NCBI GenBank assembly: GCA_964387935.1
Contig: CAYLZN010000307.1
Coordinates: 1 to 7,115, forward strand
DNA: 7,115 bases
Origin: CAYLZN01 sp964387935
GTDB lineage: Bacteria; Acidobacteriota; Vicinamibacteria; Vicinamibacterales; JAFNAJ01
Direction: 5' to 3'
Below, piece after piece: positions 1 through 6,405 of the stretch. The notes under the pieces are model-generated. The model was given only the letters and a program-made list of their open reading frames with translations. It ran no database searches and was not told the DNA's origin. Made by a program: the position numbers and the translations under genes. The first letter of the stretch is position 1. Every line of letters starts with the position of its first letter.

Positions 1-1
1 C

Positions 2-802
2 GGCCGGCTGCCACGCCCGCCCCTCTTCGTGGCGTCGCGGCGCGTCGACTTCCGCCTGAAGGACAATGCCTTCTCGCGATGGAAGCACCGGCGCGTCGAT
101 GCGTTCCTCTGCGCCTCCGAGGCCATTCGCCAGATGCTGCTCGCTGATGGCCTCGAGCCGCCGCGCGCCCTGACCGTCCACGAAGGCATCGACCTCGAGC
201 ACGTCGATGCCGCCCCGAAGGCGGACGTGCACGGCGAGTTCTGGCTGCCGCACCACGCGCCGATCGTCGGCAACATCGCCGCGCTCGTGGCGCACAAGGG
301 TCAACGCTACCTGGTGGACGCGGCCCCGGCCGTGCTCCGCCAGGTGCCGGACGCGCGCTTCCTGATCGTCGGCGAAGGGGAGCTCCGGCCGCTCCTCGAT
401 CAGTTGATCCGCAAGCACCACCTCGAGAAGCACGTGCTGCTCACCGGCTTCCGGCCGGATCCGCTCGCCCTGCTCAAGGCGTTCGACGTGTTCGTCATGA
501 GTTCGGTCACCGAGGGCCTTGGGACGTCGCTCCTCGATGCCATGGCCTGCCGCAAGTCCAACGTCGCCACGAGGGCCGGCGGGATCCCGGAGGTCGTGGT
601 CGATGGCGAGACCGGCTTCCTGGTGCCGGTGCGGGACCCCGCGGCCCTGGCAGACCGCATCGTCCGTCTGCTGCAGCGGGACGACCTGCGCGCGGCGTTC
701 GGCGAGACGGGGCGCCAGCGCGTGGAGCAGCGCTTCAGCGCCGAGCAGATGGTCGCGGCCACGCTGGCGGCGTACGAGGATGTGGCGCGGGTCAGCCGAT
801 GA
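2..802 (+). CDS. GT4-family glycosyltransferase, 5'-truncated by window edge
   Basis: This is the C-terminal part of a GT-B fold glycosyltransferase that would move a sugar from a nucleotide-sugar donor to a glycan or lipid acceptor on the cytoplasmic side of the membrane. The frame is open to the left edge, and GTG at 29 is only the first in-window start-like codon; the residues before it read on naturally (PPLFVASRRVDF), so the true start and most of the N-terminal acceptor domain lie upstream. Counting from 29, the visible donor-binding Rossmann domain has IVGNIAALVAHKG at 79-91, FLIVGEGEL at 111-119, the active-site block EGLGTSLLDAMA at 162-173 and AGGIPEVVVDGETGFLV at 183-199. The usual E-x7-E appears here as E162-x7-D170. 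The end is the normal GT4 C-terminal helical region, so only the 5' side is missing. Its last 11 bases overlap the 3' end of the opposing gene. The acceptor cannot be told from the sequence; lipopolysaccharide core or exopolysaccharide is plausible. Confidence 0.9.
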   Translation, partial: GRLPRPPLFVASRRVDFRLKDNAFSRWKHRRVDAFLCASEAIRQMLLADGLEPPRALTVHEGIDLEHVDAAPKADVHGEFWLPHHAPIVGNIAALVAHKGQRYLVDAAPAVLRQVPDARFLIVGEGELRPLLDQLIRKHHLEKHVLLTGFRPDPLALLKAFDVFVMSSVTEGLGTSLLDAMACRKSNVATRAGGIPEVVVDGETGFLVPVRDPAALADRIVRLLQRDDLRAAFGETGRQRVEQRFSAEQMVAATLAAYEDVARVSR

Positions 803-1697
803 GCTTCGCGCCTACCTCGAAACGACGGTAGTTCCGATACGTGGCCCGGCCGGTAACCTTGCCCTGGAACCCCTCGTAGCGCTCGTTCATCTCTACCGGC
901 ACCCACGCATCGAGGCGTCGGTCTCGCTCGTAGCGGACCTCGATCCGGAGCTGGTAGTCAGCCGTCCAGTCGCCCGCCTCGATCCGCGAGCGCAGCACGC
1001 GGCCGTTTGCCGGATCGACCCAGAACATCCCCCGGAACGGCATGTCACCACCCCGCCACAGGACGACGGTAGGCGACGATGCCTGTGTGAACCTGATCCG
1101 CCAGACGGTCAGGCTGCCGATCCGTTCCTGGCCCGCGCGCTCGAAGGCACAGCGGGGCTGCACGGCGCTCCTCACGAACACGAGAGCAAAGGTCGGCACG
1201 TTGAAGTCACGCTTGAACGGACCAAGGTTGAACCTGGCGCTTTCCTTCGCCAGCGCCCTCCACTGCCCGGTGAGATCGGCACCCTCAGCCTGCAGAATGC
1301 TCGTGAGCCGACCTGCCCGGTCAGGGATCGGCTTGCCATCCACTTCGATCACATCGCGTACGCCGGTCCACAACTCGCGGTCGCCGCCCAGGCGCAGCAT
1401 CAGGAACTCGGACACCAGGTGCCGTGACGCGCGGCCCACGTCGTACGACATCGGCACCTGCGCGCCTCCGATCCCGAACCTGTCGGGCCCGCGTGTCTCT
1501 GGCGCCTCGGCTTTCTGCCTGTAGTCCTCCTCGGCGATCAGGACGCCGAGACTGCGCTCGTACTCGGCAACGTAGGCAGCCACGCGCGCGAGGACCTGAT
1601 CGAGCCCGGGCTGCTCGCCTGCAGCCACCGTGACGCACGGGAGCGCGCGGGCAGCGAGCACACTCGCACAGAGCCAGAGGAGACCACGTCGAACCAT
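792..1697 (-). CDS. Secreted hypothetical protein of an acidobacterial-type family
   Basis: This is a 301-residue protein of unknown function. I chose ATG at 1697 because it is followed by a signal-peptide-like stretch: basic MVRR, a hydrophobic run (LLWLCASVLAA) and a plausible cleavage after VAA at residue 26. The longer open frame to 1820 would put 41 extra residues ahead of that and run into the divergent gene. Cys21 is not in a good lipobox (ALPC). The mature protein starts with a short helix (LDQVLARVAAYVAEYERSL, 32-50), then an EEDYRQ block, VSEFLMLRL near 95-103, and WTGVRDVIEVDGKPIPDR at 110-127. A beta-rich C-terminal half includes FWVDPANGRVLRS and ends with ATYRNYRRFEV. These blocks resemble a large paralogous exported family I recall from Vicinamibacteria genomes; its role is unknown. 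No catalytic motif or transmembrane segment beyond the signal is visible. The Shine-Dalgarno match is weak. It is convergent with the glycosyltransferase. Confidence 0.8.
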   Translation of the reverse strand: MVRRGLLWLCASVLAARALPCVTVAAGEQPGLDQVLARVAAYVAEYERSLGVLIAEEDYRQKAEAPETRGPDRFGIGGAQVPMSYDVGRASRHLVSEFLMLRLGGDRELWTGVRDVIEVDGKPIPDRAGRLTSILQAEGADLTGQWRALAKESARFNLGPFKRDFNVPTFALVFVRSAVQPRCAFERAGQERIGSLTVWRIRFTQASSPTVVLWRGGDMPFRGMFWVDPANGRVLRSRIEAGDWTADYQLRIEVRYERDRRLDAWVPVEMNERYEGFQGKVTGRATYRNYRRFEVGAKLIG

Positions 1698-1714
1698 CAG
1701 GGCCTGCTGAGGAG

Positions 1715-1744
1715 AGCGTAGCGCCGTTCCCGGCGTCCCGGCAA
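1715..1744 (-). promoter_or_regulatory. Possible promoter of the secreted hypothetical gene
   Basis: Reading the - strand, TTGCCG (1744-1739) is followed after 18 bases by TACGCT (1720-1715), giving 4 of 6 and 3 of 6 matches to sigma-70 hexamers. Initiation about seven bases later would leave a short untranslated leader before the ATG at 1697. This is hexamer similarity only, in GC-rich DNA. Confidence 0.25.
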
Positions 1745-1749
1745 TTGCC
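1740..1749. repeat. 10-base perfect palindrome in divergent spacer
   Basis: GGCAATTGCC is its own reverse complement. It sits in the 91-base spacer between two divergent genes and overlaps the candidate -35 of the leftward gene. An AT-centred palindrome at this place could be a dimeric-regulator operator, but a 10-base palindrome has a roughly 9 percent chance of occurring in a spacer this long, so the evidence is modest. Confidence 0.3.
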
Positions 1750-1775
1750 CGTGCATCTCGCAGCCGGGCCTCGGC

Positions 1776-1781
1776 TACACT
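1776..1781 (+). promoter_or_regulatory. Possible -10 element placed for a leaderless alkD-like mRNA
   Basis: TACACT ends seven bases before the ATG at 1789, so a transcript starting at the usual distance would begin at or beside the start codon. No Shine-Dalgarno sequence is visible before this ATG, which fits a leaderless message. No convincing -35 hexamer lies at 16-18 bases, so the call is weak. Confidence 0.25.
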
Positions 1782-1788
1782 TGCCGCG

Positions 1789-2565
1789 ATGACGACTCTC
1801 CCCCCAACGATTCGCGCCATTCAACGCGATCTGGACGGGCTCGGCGACCCGAATCGCCGCGACGGCGCAATGGCCTTCTTCAGGGAGCCTGTCCGGACGC
1901 GCGGCATCCAGGCACCCGCGCTGCGGAAGCTTGCGCGGGACTGGTACGCACGGCTGAAGGCCGCGGGCTGGACCGGCGACGACATGGCCGAACTCGGGCA
2001 CGCGTTGCTCGAAACCGACTGGCTCGACGAGGGCGGCTTCGCCAACGAGTTGCACCGGAAGCTGCTCTCCGCGCGCTACTTCCACCAGAATCCGACGGGG
2101 GCCTGGCAGCACTTCGAACGATGGCTCCCCCACTACAGCAACTGGGCCGTCTGCGACATCCACTGCACCAGCATCGTCGGGGTGTTCCTCGAGGATCACC
2201 CGGAGTTCCTGCCACGGCTGGCTCGGTGGGCGAGGCACCGGAGTCGGTGGTACAAGCGCGCCGCGACGGTCGCCCTCGTCATGCCCGCGCTGCACGGGAA
2301 GTACCTCGACCACGCCTACGAGCGGGCCGCAGATGCCATGCGTCATGGCGACGACTTGCTGAACAAGGCCGCGGGATGGGTGTTGAGGTCGGCGGGCGGG
2401 AGGCCACGTGATGCTGACTACCGGGCGCGGCAGACGAGGCTGCGCGCGTTCCTGCAGGCGCACATCCAGACCATCCCGCGCGTGACGCTGAGCTACGCCA
2501 CGGAACACATGGCGAAGGCCCCGCGCGCGGCGCTCTACGCGATCCCGGTCGCGAAGCACGCGTGA
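1789..2565 (+). CDS. AlkD-like DNA alkylation repair protein (HEAT-like repeats)
   Basis: This is a 258-residue protein of the DNA alkylation repair (AlkD/AlkC-type) family, predicted to be a cytoplasmic monofunctional glycosylase removing N3- or N7-alkylated purines. The sequence is almost all helical with tandem HEAT-like pairs. Key positions match the AlkD active cleft as I recall it from Bacillus cereus (Trp109, Asp113, Arg148, Trp187). Here they are Trp119 and Asp123 in NWAVCD, Arg157 in RWYKRAATVAL, and Trp197 in NKAAGWVLR; the spacing (4, 34 and 74 residues) is nearly the same as in AlkD (4, 35 and 74). Other family-like blocks are RTRGIQAPALRKLAR at 36-50 and TDWLDEGGFANELHRKLL near 77-93. 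The length is typical. ATG at 1789 is chosen because it precedes the first helix and the family N-terminus. No Shine-Dalgarno is seen upstream. It is divergent from the secreted hypothetical gene, and its stop is seven bases from the stop of the opposing DUF2400-like gene. Substrate range is not readable from sequence. Confidence 0.9.
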   Translation: MTTLPPTIRAIQRDLDGLGDPNRRDGAMAFFREPVRTRGIQAPALRKLARDWYARLKAAGWTGDDMAELGHALLETDWLDEGGFANELHRKLLSARYFHQNPTGAWQHFERWLPHYSNWAVCDIHCTSIVGVFLEDHPEFLPRLARWARHRSRWYKRAATVALVMPALHGKYLDHAYERAADAMRHGDDLLNKAAGWVLRSAGGRPRDADYRARQTRLRAFLQAHIQTIPRVTLSYATEHMAKAPRAALYAIPVAKHA

Positions 2566-2594
2566 CGCTGCTTCACACCTGCGATGAAGCAGAG
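2566..2594. terminator. Hairpin between convergent stops, possible bidirectional terminator
   Basis: CTGCTTCA (2568-2575) and TGAAGCAG (2585-2592) form a perfect 8-base stem with a 9-base loop, and the stem can be lengthened past a 2-base bulge. It begins just after the AlkD-like stop and covers the stop of the opposing gene, the expected place for shared termination. There is no T-run on either side, so it is not a standard intrinsic terminator. Confidence 0.35.
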
Positions 2595-3532
2595 CGCAGG
2601 CTCTGGCGTCGCGCGCGTCCCGGCCTGCACAGCCCCTGGAGCGGACAGCGCGTGTCCCGCTGCGGCCGGCCGTACCCGCACGACCCGAGCATCCCCAGGT
2701 GGCAGAGCGCGAAATCGTAGCGCACGGGGTCGGTGGGATCCAGCATTCTCAGGGAAGCCGTGATGTCGGCGGCCATGCGCCAGCCGGGACTCCTGTAGCG
2801 CGTGAGGCCGAGGCATTGGCCGACCCGAATGACGTGGACGTCGAGCGGGACGATCAACTGCGCCGGTGACACGGCCGTCCAGCCGCCGGGATCGATGTCG
2901 TCCCGTCGCACCATCCACCGGAGGAACAGGTTCAGACGCTTGCACGCGCTGCCCGCCCCCGGCCGCGGGAAGAAGTACGCGACGCCGGGCCTGGGCGCGC
3001 GCACGCCATAGGCTGCGGAGACGTCGATCGCGCAGGCCCGCGACACGAACGATTCGAGCGCATCCGTCACGTCCGGCGCTGCGGGCGCGAGACCCTCCGC
3101 CAAGAACCCCTCGAGACTCCCGGACGACCGCAGCATCTGCTGGAGCACCAGCACGAGCGCCACGAGATCCTCGCCACGCGTCCATCGGTGCACGAGTGGC
3201 TCCAGACGCCTGGCATGCGCCTGAGGCGAGAATGCGCGCACGAACTGTGCGGGCCGCGGGCCCATCGCCTCCAGCATCGCCTCGACGGAGTTGATGACGC
3301 TACGCACCCGCCCGAACGCGAGCCCGGCCGCGACGAACGCCGCGATCTCGCGATCGGCGGGATTGCCATACCGTTGAAGGAGTCTGACGGGATCGTCAAC
3401 GTGCGTGGCCTTCTGGAAATCGGCCACGAGCTGCTCGAGGGCGGACCGCAGCGAGGCGATCCGGGCACGCGCCGGGCCCTGGCGGGTCGCGCCCACGATC
3501 AGAACGTCGTGAACGGCATGCCCTGTCGGCAC
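2573..3532 (-). CDS. TIGR02757/DUF2400-family protein, endonuclease III-like C-terminus
   Basis: This is a 319-residue protein of the TIGR02757 (DUF2400) family, whose biochemical role I do not know. Family blocks seen in order are VDDPVRLLQRYGNPADREIAAFVAAGLAFGR (first part 45-58, running to 75), KRLNLFLRWMVRRDDID at 198-214, LIVPLDVHVIRVGQCLGL at 226-243 and LDPTDPVRYDFALCHLG at 264-280. The tail has Cys277, Cys285, Cys296 and Cys302, ending CPLQGLC. The PLDVHVIRV block and the CX5C end resemble the catalytic-Asp strand (VDTHIFRV) and iron-sulfur loop of endonuclease III, so a DNA-binding or base-excision role is an inference; the helix-hairpin-helix Lys motif LPGVGRKTA is not seen. The listed start is GTG at 3532, overlapping the upstream pyrE-like gene by 34 bases. 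A GTG at 3496, two bases after that gene's stop, is an equal alternative (307 residues). Neither has a clear Shine-Dalgarno, suggesting translational coupling as the last gene of the pyr operon. It is convergent with the AlkD-like gene. Confidence 0.85.
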   Translation of the reverse strand: MPTGHAVHDVLIVGATRQGPARARIASLRSALEQLVADFQKATHVDDPVRLLQRYGNPADREIAAFVAAGLAFGRVRSVINSVEAMLEAMGPRPAQFVRAFSPQAHARRLEPLVHRWTRGEDLVALVLVLQQMLRSSGSLEGFLAEGLAPAAPDVTDALESFVSRACAIDVSAAYGVRAPRPGVAYFFPRPGAGSACKRLNLFLRWMVRRDDIDPGGWTAVSPAQLIVPLDVHVIRVGQCLGLTRYRSPGWRMAADITASLRMLDPTDPVRYDFALCHLGMLGSCGYGRPQRDTRCPLQGLCRPGRARRQSLRSASSQV

Positions 3533-4122
3533 ATCGGGCAGGACTCCGCCGGATGATTCCCCGGTGTCCCGTAGTCCACGAGCGCGACGTTCGGGACGCC
3601 GAGATCCACCACCGCGTCGAGACGGTCGTAGATCTCGACGGTGCCGGCGACCGTGCCCCCGGCGCGCGTCACGAGGGCCGCGCAGTGTTCGAACGTCTTT
3701 CCCGTGTTCCGCACGTCGTCAGCGAGCAGCACCCGCTTGCCCTCGAGCGCGCGCGCGTAGAACCGCCGGAGCGTGAGCCCCTCGTCCGGGTCGTAGTTGA
3801 ACGGTGCGAACTCGCACGGCGGCACCGACAGACTGCGGCGGCCGTCCAGGAGTCCGGCCAGCGTGTGGGCCAGCAGCGCGCCGCCGGTGACCGGCCCCGC
3901 GACGACCTGCACGGACGACAGCAGGTCGTAGGGAATGACGTCCAGCAGGTCCTGCGCGACGCGCCAGATCGTGGACGGGTGCCGGAACAGCTGGTGCGGA
4001 TTCAGGTACACGCGGCCGTGGAACCCGTTCCCGTAGTCGAAGTGCCCGTCCACCATCAGCACGTCCGAGTCCTGCAACGCCTGCTGCGCCCGGCGCCGGA
4101 TGTCGTTCAATCGCTCCTGCAC
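3499..4122 (-). CDS. pyrE: Orotate phosphoribosyltransferase-like protein (PyrE candidate)
   Basis: This is a 207-residue type I phosphoribosyltransferase that probably converts orotate and PRPP to orotidine 5'-monophosphate. GTG at 4122 is chosen because AGGGAGG lies four bases upstream and the open frame before it only rereads the pyrC end. An OPRT-like N-terminal block GHFDYGNGFHGRVYL is at 26-40 (the usual SG is NG), VVAGPVTGGALLA at 73-85, and the PRPP loop VLLADDVRNTGKTF at 131-144 with acidic pair Asp135-Asp136. The stretch EGLTLRRFYARALEGKRVLL before the loop and the C-terminal CPMCRQGMPF (Cys195, Cys198) resemble the Thermus-type PyrE subfamily as I remember it. It follows pyrC by 17 bases and overlaps or abuts the DUF2400-like gene. 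The loop reads DDVRNTGKT rather than the commoner DDVxTTGxS, so another PRPP-dependent transferase is possible; operon position favours PyrE. Confidence 0.8.
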   Translation of the reverse strand: MQERLNDIRRRAQQALQDSDVLMVDGHFDYGNGFHGRVYLNPHQLFRHPSTIWRVAQDLLDVIPYDLLSSVQVVAGPVTGGALLAHTLAGLLDGRRSLSVPPCEFAPFNYDPDEGLTLRRFYARALEGKRVLLADDVRNTGKTFEHCAALVTRAGGTVAGTVEIYDRLDAVVDLGVPNVALVDYGTPGNHPAESCPMCRQGMPFTTF

Positions 4123-4126
4123 GTGG

Positions 4127-4133
4127 CCTCCCT
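4127..4133 (-). promoter_or_regulatory. Ribosome binding site fixing the GTG start of pyrE
   Basis: On the - strand AGGGAGG occupies 4133-4127, inside the 17-base gap after the pyrC stop and four bases before GTG at 4122. It is among the stronger Shine-Dalgarno matches here and is the main reason to prefer this GTG to the longer open frame reaching 4242. Confidence 0.65.
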
Positions 4134-4139
4134 CTGCCG

Positions 4140-5456
4140 TTACCGCACACCCGCCAATGCCGCGGAGGTCGGGACGGCCGGGTTGGCGTACACCACCTGT
4201 CCCCCGACGATCGTAGCCGCCACGCCGCCTCGCAGCACCCACCCGCCGAAGGGCGTGTTGCGCGACTTCGACCTGAACTTCGTGGGGTCGATCGTCACCT
4301 CGAGGTCGGGCGCGAGGATGGTCACGTCCGCTGGCGCCCCGTCCCCGAGCGACCCGCCCTCCACTCCCAGGATCCTCGCCGGGTTCGTTGAGAGCAGCTC
4401 GATCATCCGGCTCACCGGGATGCGGCCCGTGTGCACGAGCCGGTCCAGGGTGAGCGACACCGCGGTTTCCAGGCCGACGATGCCGAAGGGCGCGCGGTCG
4501 AACTCGACGCGCTTTTCGTCGTAGTGGTGCGGCGCATGGTCGGTCGCGATGGCATCGACGCTGCCGTCGGCGATGCCCTCGAGCATCGCGTCGCGATCGG
4601 CGGTCTCACGCAGGGGCGGGTTCATCTTGACGTTGGTGTCGTAGCCTTCGAGCTCGGCGTCCGTCAGGACGAAGTGGTGCGGGGCGACCTCGCAGGTGAC
4701 GCGCACGCCGCGCGCCTTGCCGGCGCGGACGGCGCGCAGCGATCCCGCGGCGCTCATGTGGGCGATGTGCACGGTCCCGTCGGTGTGGCCCGCGAGCGTG
4801 ATGTCGCGCTCGACCCAGATCTCCTCGGCGATCCCCGGAATGCCGCGCAGACCGAGGCGGGCGGCCGTGGGTCCCTCGTGTGCGACGCCGTCGCCCTTCA
4901 GCGTCGGGTCCTCGCAGTGGTCGATGACGGGCATGCCGAACATGCCCGCGTACTCGAGCGCGCGGCGCATCAGCAGCGACGTCGCCACCGGCCGGCCGTC
5001 GTCGGACACGGCGACGCAGCCGGCGGCGCGCAGGTCACCGAACTCGGCGAGGTGTTCGCCCTTCGAGCCCAGCGAGACCGCGCCGATCGGGTAGACGCGG
5101 GCGAGGCCCGCCTGGGCGGCGCGCGCGATGATGAGCCGCGTGACGCTGGCCTGGTCGTTGACCGGCTCCGTGTTCGGCATGCAGGCCACGGCGGTGAAGC
5201 CCCCCGCGACCGCCGCCGCCGTGCCCGTGGCCACCGTCTCCTTGTGCTCCTGGCCGGGTTCCCGCAGGTGCACGTGCATGTCGATCAGGCCGGGGACGAC
5301 GAGGCAGCTGTGTGGCACGTCCCAGACACGCGCGCCTTCCGTGGGCAGGCCGCGTCCTACCGCCGCGATCCGCCCGGCCTCGATGAGGACGTCACACGTC
5401 CCGTTGAGGCTGCGGGAGGGATCCACCACGTGGCCGTTCTTGAGCAGCAGTTTCAT
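4140..5456 (-). CDS. pyrC: Dihydroorotase, class I
   Basis: This 438-residue cytoplasmic zinc amidohydrolase reversibly cyclises carbamoyl-aspartate to dihydroorotate, the third step of UMP synthesis. The metal ligands expected for an active class I enzyme are all present: His61 and His63 in DMHVHLREPG, an Asp in SDDGRP (152-153), His180 in IDHCED, His233 in IAHMSAAGS and Asp306 in ATDHAPHH. Substrate-contact positions are also kept: Arg65, Asn95 in MPNTEP, and Asn279 in VKMNPPLR. The N-terminal small beta domain (KLLLKNGHVVDP) and the C-terminal return to it (PADVTILAPDLEVTID, near 375-390) are complete, and length is normal. It is therefore not one of the inactive PyrC-like partners of class B aspartate transcarbamoylases. 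ATG at 5456 lies four bases after the pyrB stop with GAGG about ten bases upstream, within the pyrB 3' end. The stop is 17 bases before the pyrE-like GTG. Confidence 0.97.
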   Translation of the reverse strand: MKLLLKNGHVVDPSRSLNGTCDVLIEAGRIAAVGRGLPTEGARVWDVPHSCLVVPGLIDMHVHLREPGQEHKETVATGTAAAVAGGFTAVACMPNTEPVNDQASVTRLIIARAAQAGLARVYPIGAVSLGSKGEHLAEFGDLRAAGCVAVSDDGRPVATSLLMRRALEYAGMFGMPVIDHCEDPTLKGDGVAHEGPTAARLGLRGIPGIAEEIWVERDITLAGHTDGTVHIAHMSAAGSLRAVRAGKARGVRVTCEVAPHHFVLTDAELEGYDTNVKMNPPLRETADRDAMLEGIADGSVDAIATDHAPHHYDEKRVEFDRAPFGIVGLETAVSLTLDRLVHTGRIPVSRMIELLSTNPARILGVEGGSLGDGAPADVTILAPDLEVTIDPTKFRSKSRNTPFGGWVLRGGVAATIVGGQVVYANPAVPTSAALAGVR

Positions 5457-5460
5457 GGGT

Positions 5461-6405
5461 TCAGTCCTCGCTTCCGCCGGCGAGCAGGTACAGCACGGCC
5501 ATGCGGACCGCCACGCCGTTGGCCACCTGGTCGAGAATCACCGACGAGGCGCCGTCGGCGACCTCCGAGGCAATCTCGACGCCGCGGTTCATCGGGCCCG
5601 GGTGCATGATGATCGCGTCAGGCCTGGCGAGGGCGACGCGCTCGGGCGTCATGCCGAACAGCTGGAAGTACTCGCGCAGCGACGGGAAGAAGTGTCCCTG
5701 CATGCGTTCGAGCTGGATGCGCAGCATCATGACGACGTCGGCGTCGCGGACGGCCTCGGCGACGCTGGTCGTGGCCGTGACGCCCCACGTGTGGATGCCC
5801 GCGGGCATCAAGGTGGGCGGCGCGCAGACCCACACGTCGGCGCCGAGCTTGCGGAGCAGCTGCACGTTCGACCGCAGCACGCGGCTGTGGAGCAGGTCGC
5901 CCGAGATCGCCACCTTGAGGCCGGCGATGCGGCCCTTGCGCTCGCGGATCGTGAAGGCGTCCAGCAGGCCCTGGGTCGGGTGCTCGTGCATGCCGTCGCC
6001 GGCGTTGATGATGTGGGCCTTGCACACCCGGGACAGCAGATGACAGGCGCCGGACGAGGAATGGCGCATCACGATCACGTCCGGCTGCATGGCCTCGAGA
6101 TTGAGCGCCGTGTCGACGAGCGTCTCTCCCTTGGTGACGCTGCTCGTCGCCGTGGCGATGCTGAGCGTGTCGGCACTCAGCCGCTTCTCGGCCACCTCGA
6201 ACGACGTCCGCGTGCGCGTGCTCGGCTCGAAGAACAGGTTCACGATCGTCTTGCCGCGCAGCGTCGGCACCTTCTTGATGGGCCGCTCGCCGATCTCCTT
6301 CATCGCTTCGGCCGTGTCGAGGATGAGCAGGATCTCTTCCGGCGTCAGGTCTGCCAGCGCGATCAGGTGCCTGGTCCGCAGCCGTGTCGCAGTCGAAGCG
6401 GTCAT
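5461..6405 (-). CDS. pyrB: Aspartate carbamoyltransferase catalytic subunit
   Basis: This 314-residue enzyme transfers the carbamoyl group of carbamoyl phosphate to aspartate, the committed step of pyrimidine synthesis, normally as a catalytic trimer. The carbamoyl-phosphate domain has FFEPSTRTR at 58-66 (Ser62, Thr63, Arg64, Thr65), the mobile-loop SSVTKGET at 88-95 with Lys92, MRH at 113-115 and HPTQ at 142-145. The aspartate domain has SGDLLHSRV (Arg175), LRIQLERM (Arg229, Gln231) and HPGPMNRGVEI at 268-278. These match the catalytic residues of the Escherichia coli enzyme closely. It is full length, with no fusion and no pyrI regulatory-subunit gene in the window; the adjacent active pyrC would allow a PyrB-PyrC complex, though sequence alone cannot show it. 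ATG at 6405 overlaps the pyrR stop as ATGA, with the strong Shine-Dalgarno GAGGAGGTG eight bases upstream inside pyrR. Confidence 0.98.
   Translation of the reverse strand: MTASTATRLRTRHLIALADLTPEEILLILDTAEAMKEIGERPIKKVPTLRGKTIVNLFFEPSTRTRTSFEVAEKRLSADTLSIATATSSVTKGETLVDTALNLEAMQPDVIVMRHSSSGACHLLSRVCKAHIINAGDGMHEHPTQGLLDAFTIRERKGRIAGLKVAISGDLLHSRVLRSNVQLLRKLGADVWVCAPPTLMPAGIHTWGVTATTSVAEAVRDADVVMMLRIQLERMQGHFFPSLREYFQLFGMTPERVALARPDAIIMHPGPMNRGVEIASEVADGASSVILDQVANGVAVRMAVLYLLAGGSED

Noticed and set aside
812..833. CTACC / GGTAG inverted repeat near the glycosyltransferase end as a terminator
   Set aside because: Only a 5-base stem with a long loop, inside coding sequence of the opposing gene and without a T-run.
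1321..2559. - strand open frame (412 residues) opposite the AlkD-like gene
   Set aside because: It overlaps a well-supported gene and the secreted hypothetical gene in another frame; Arg/Pro-rich shadow sequence.
4123..4242. 40-residue N-terminal extension of the pyrE-like gene
   Set aside because: It rereads the end of pyrC in another frame, and the GTG at 4122 has AGGGAGG at the right place.
3553..4524. + strand open frame (323 residues) opposite the pyrE-like gene and the pyrC end
   Set aside because: It spans two real genes on the other strand and shows no family motif.
4431..5609. Long + strand open frame (392 residues) opposite pyrC
   Set aside because: Composition mirrors the complementary pyrC codons; no domain is seen, and stop-free antisense frames are common at this GC.
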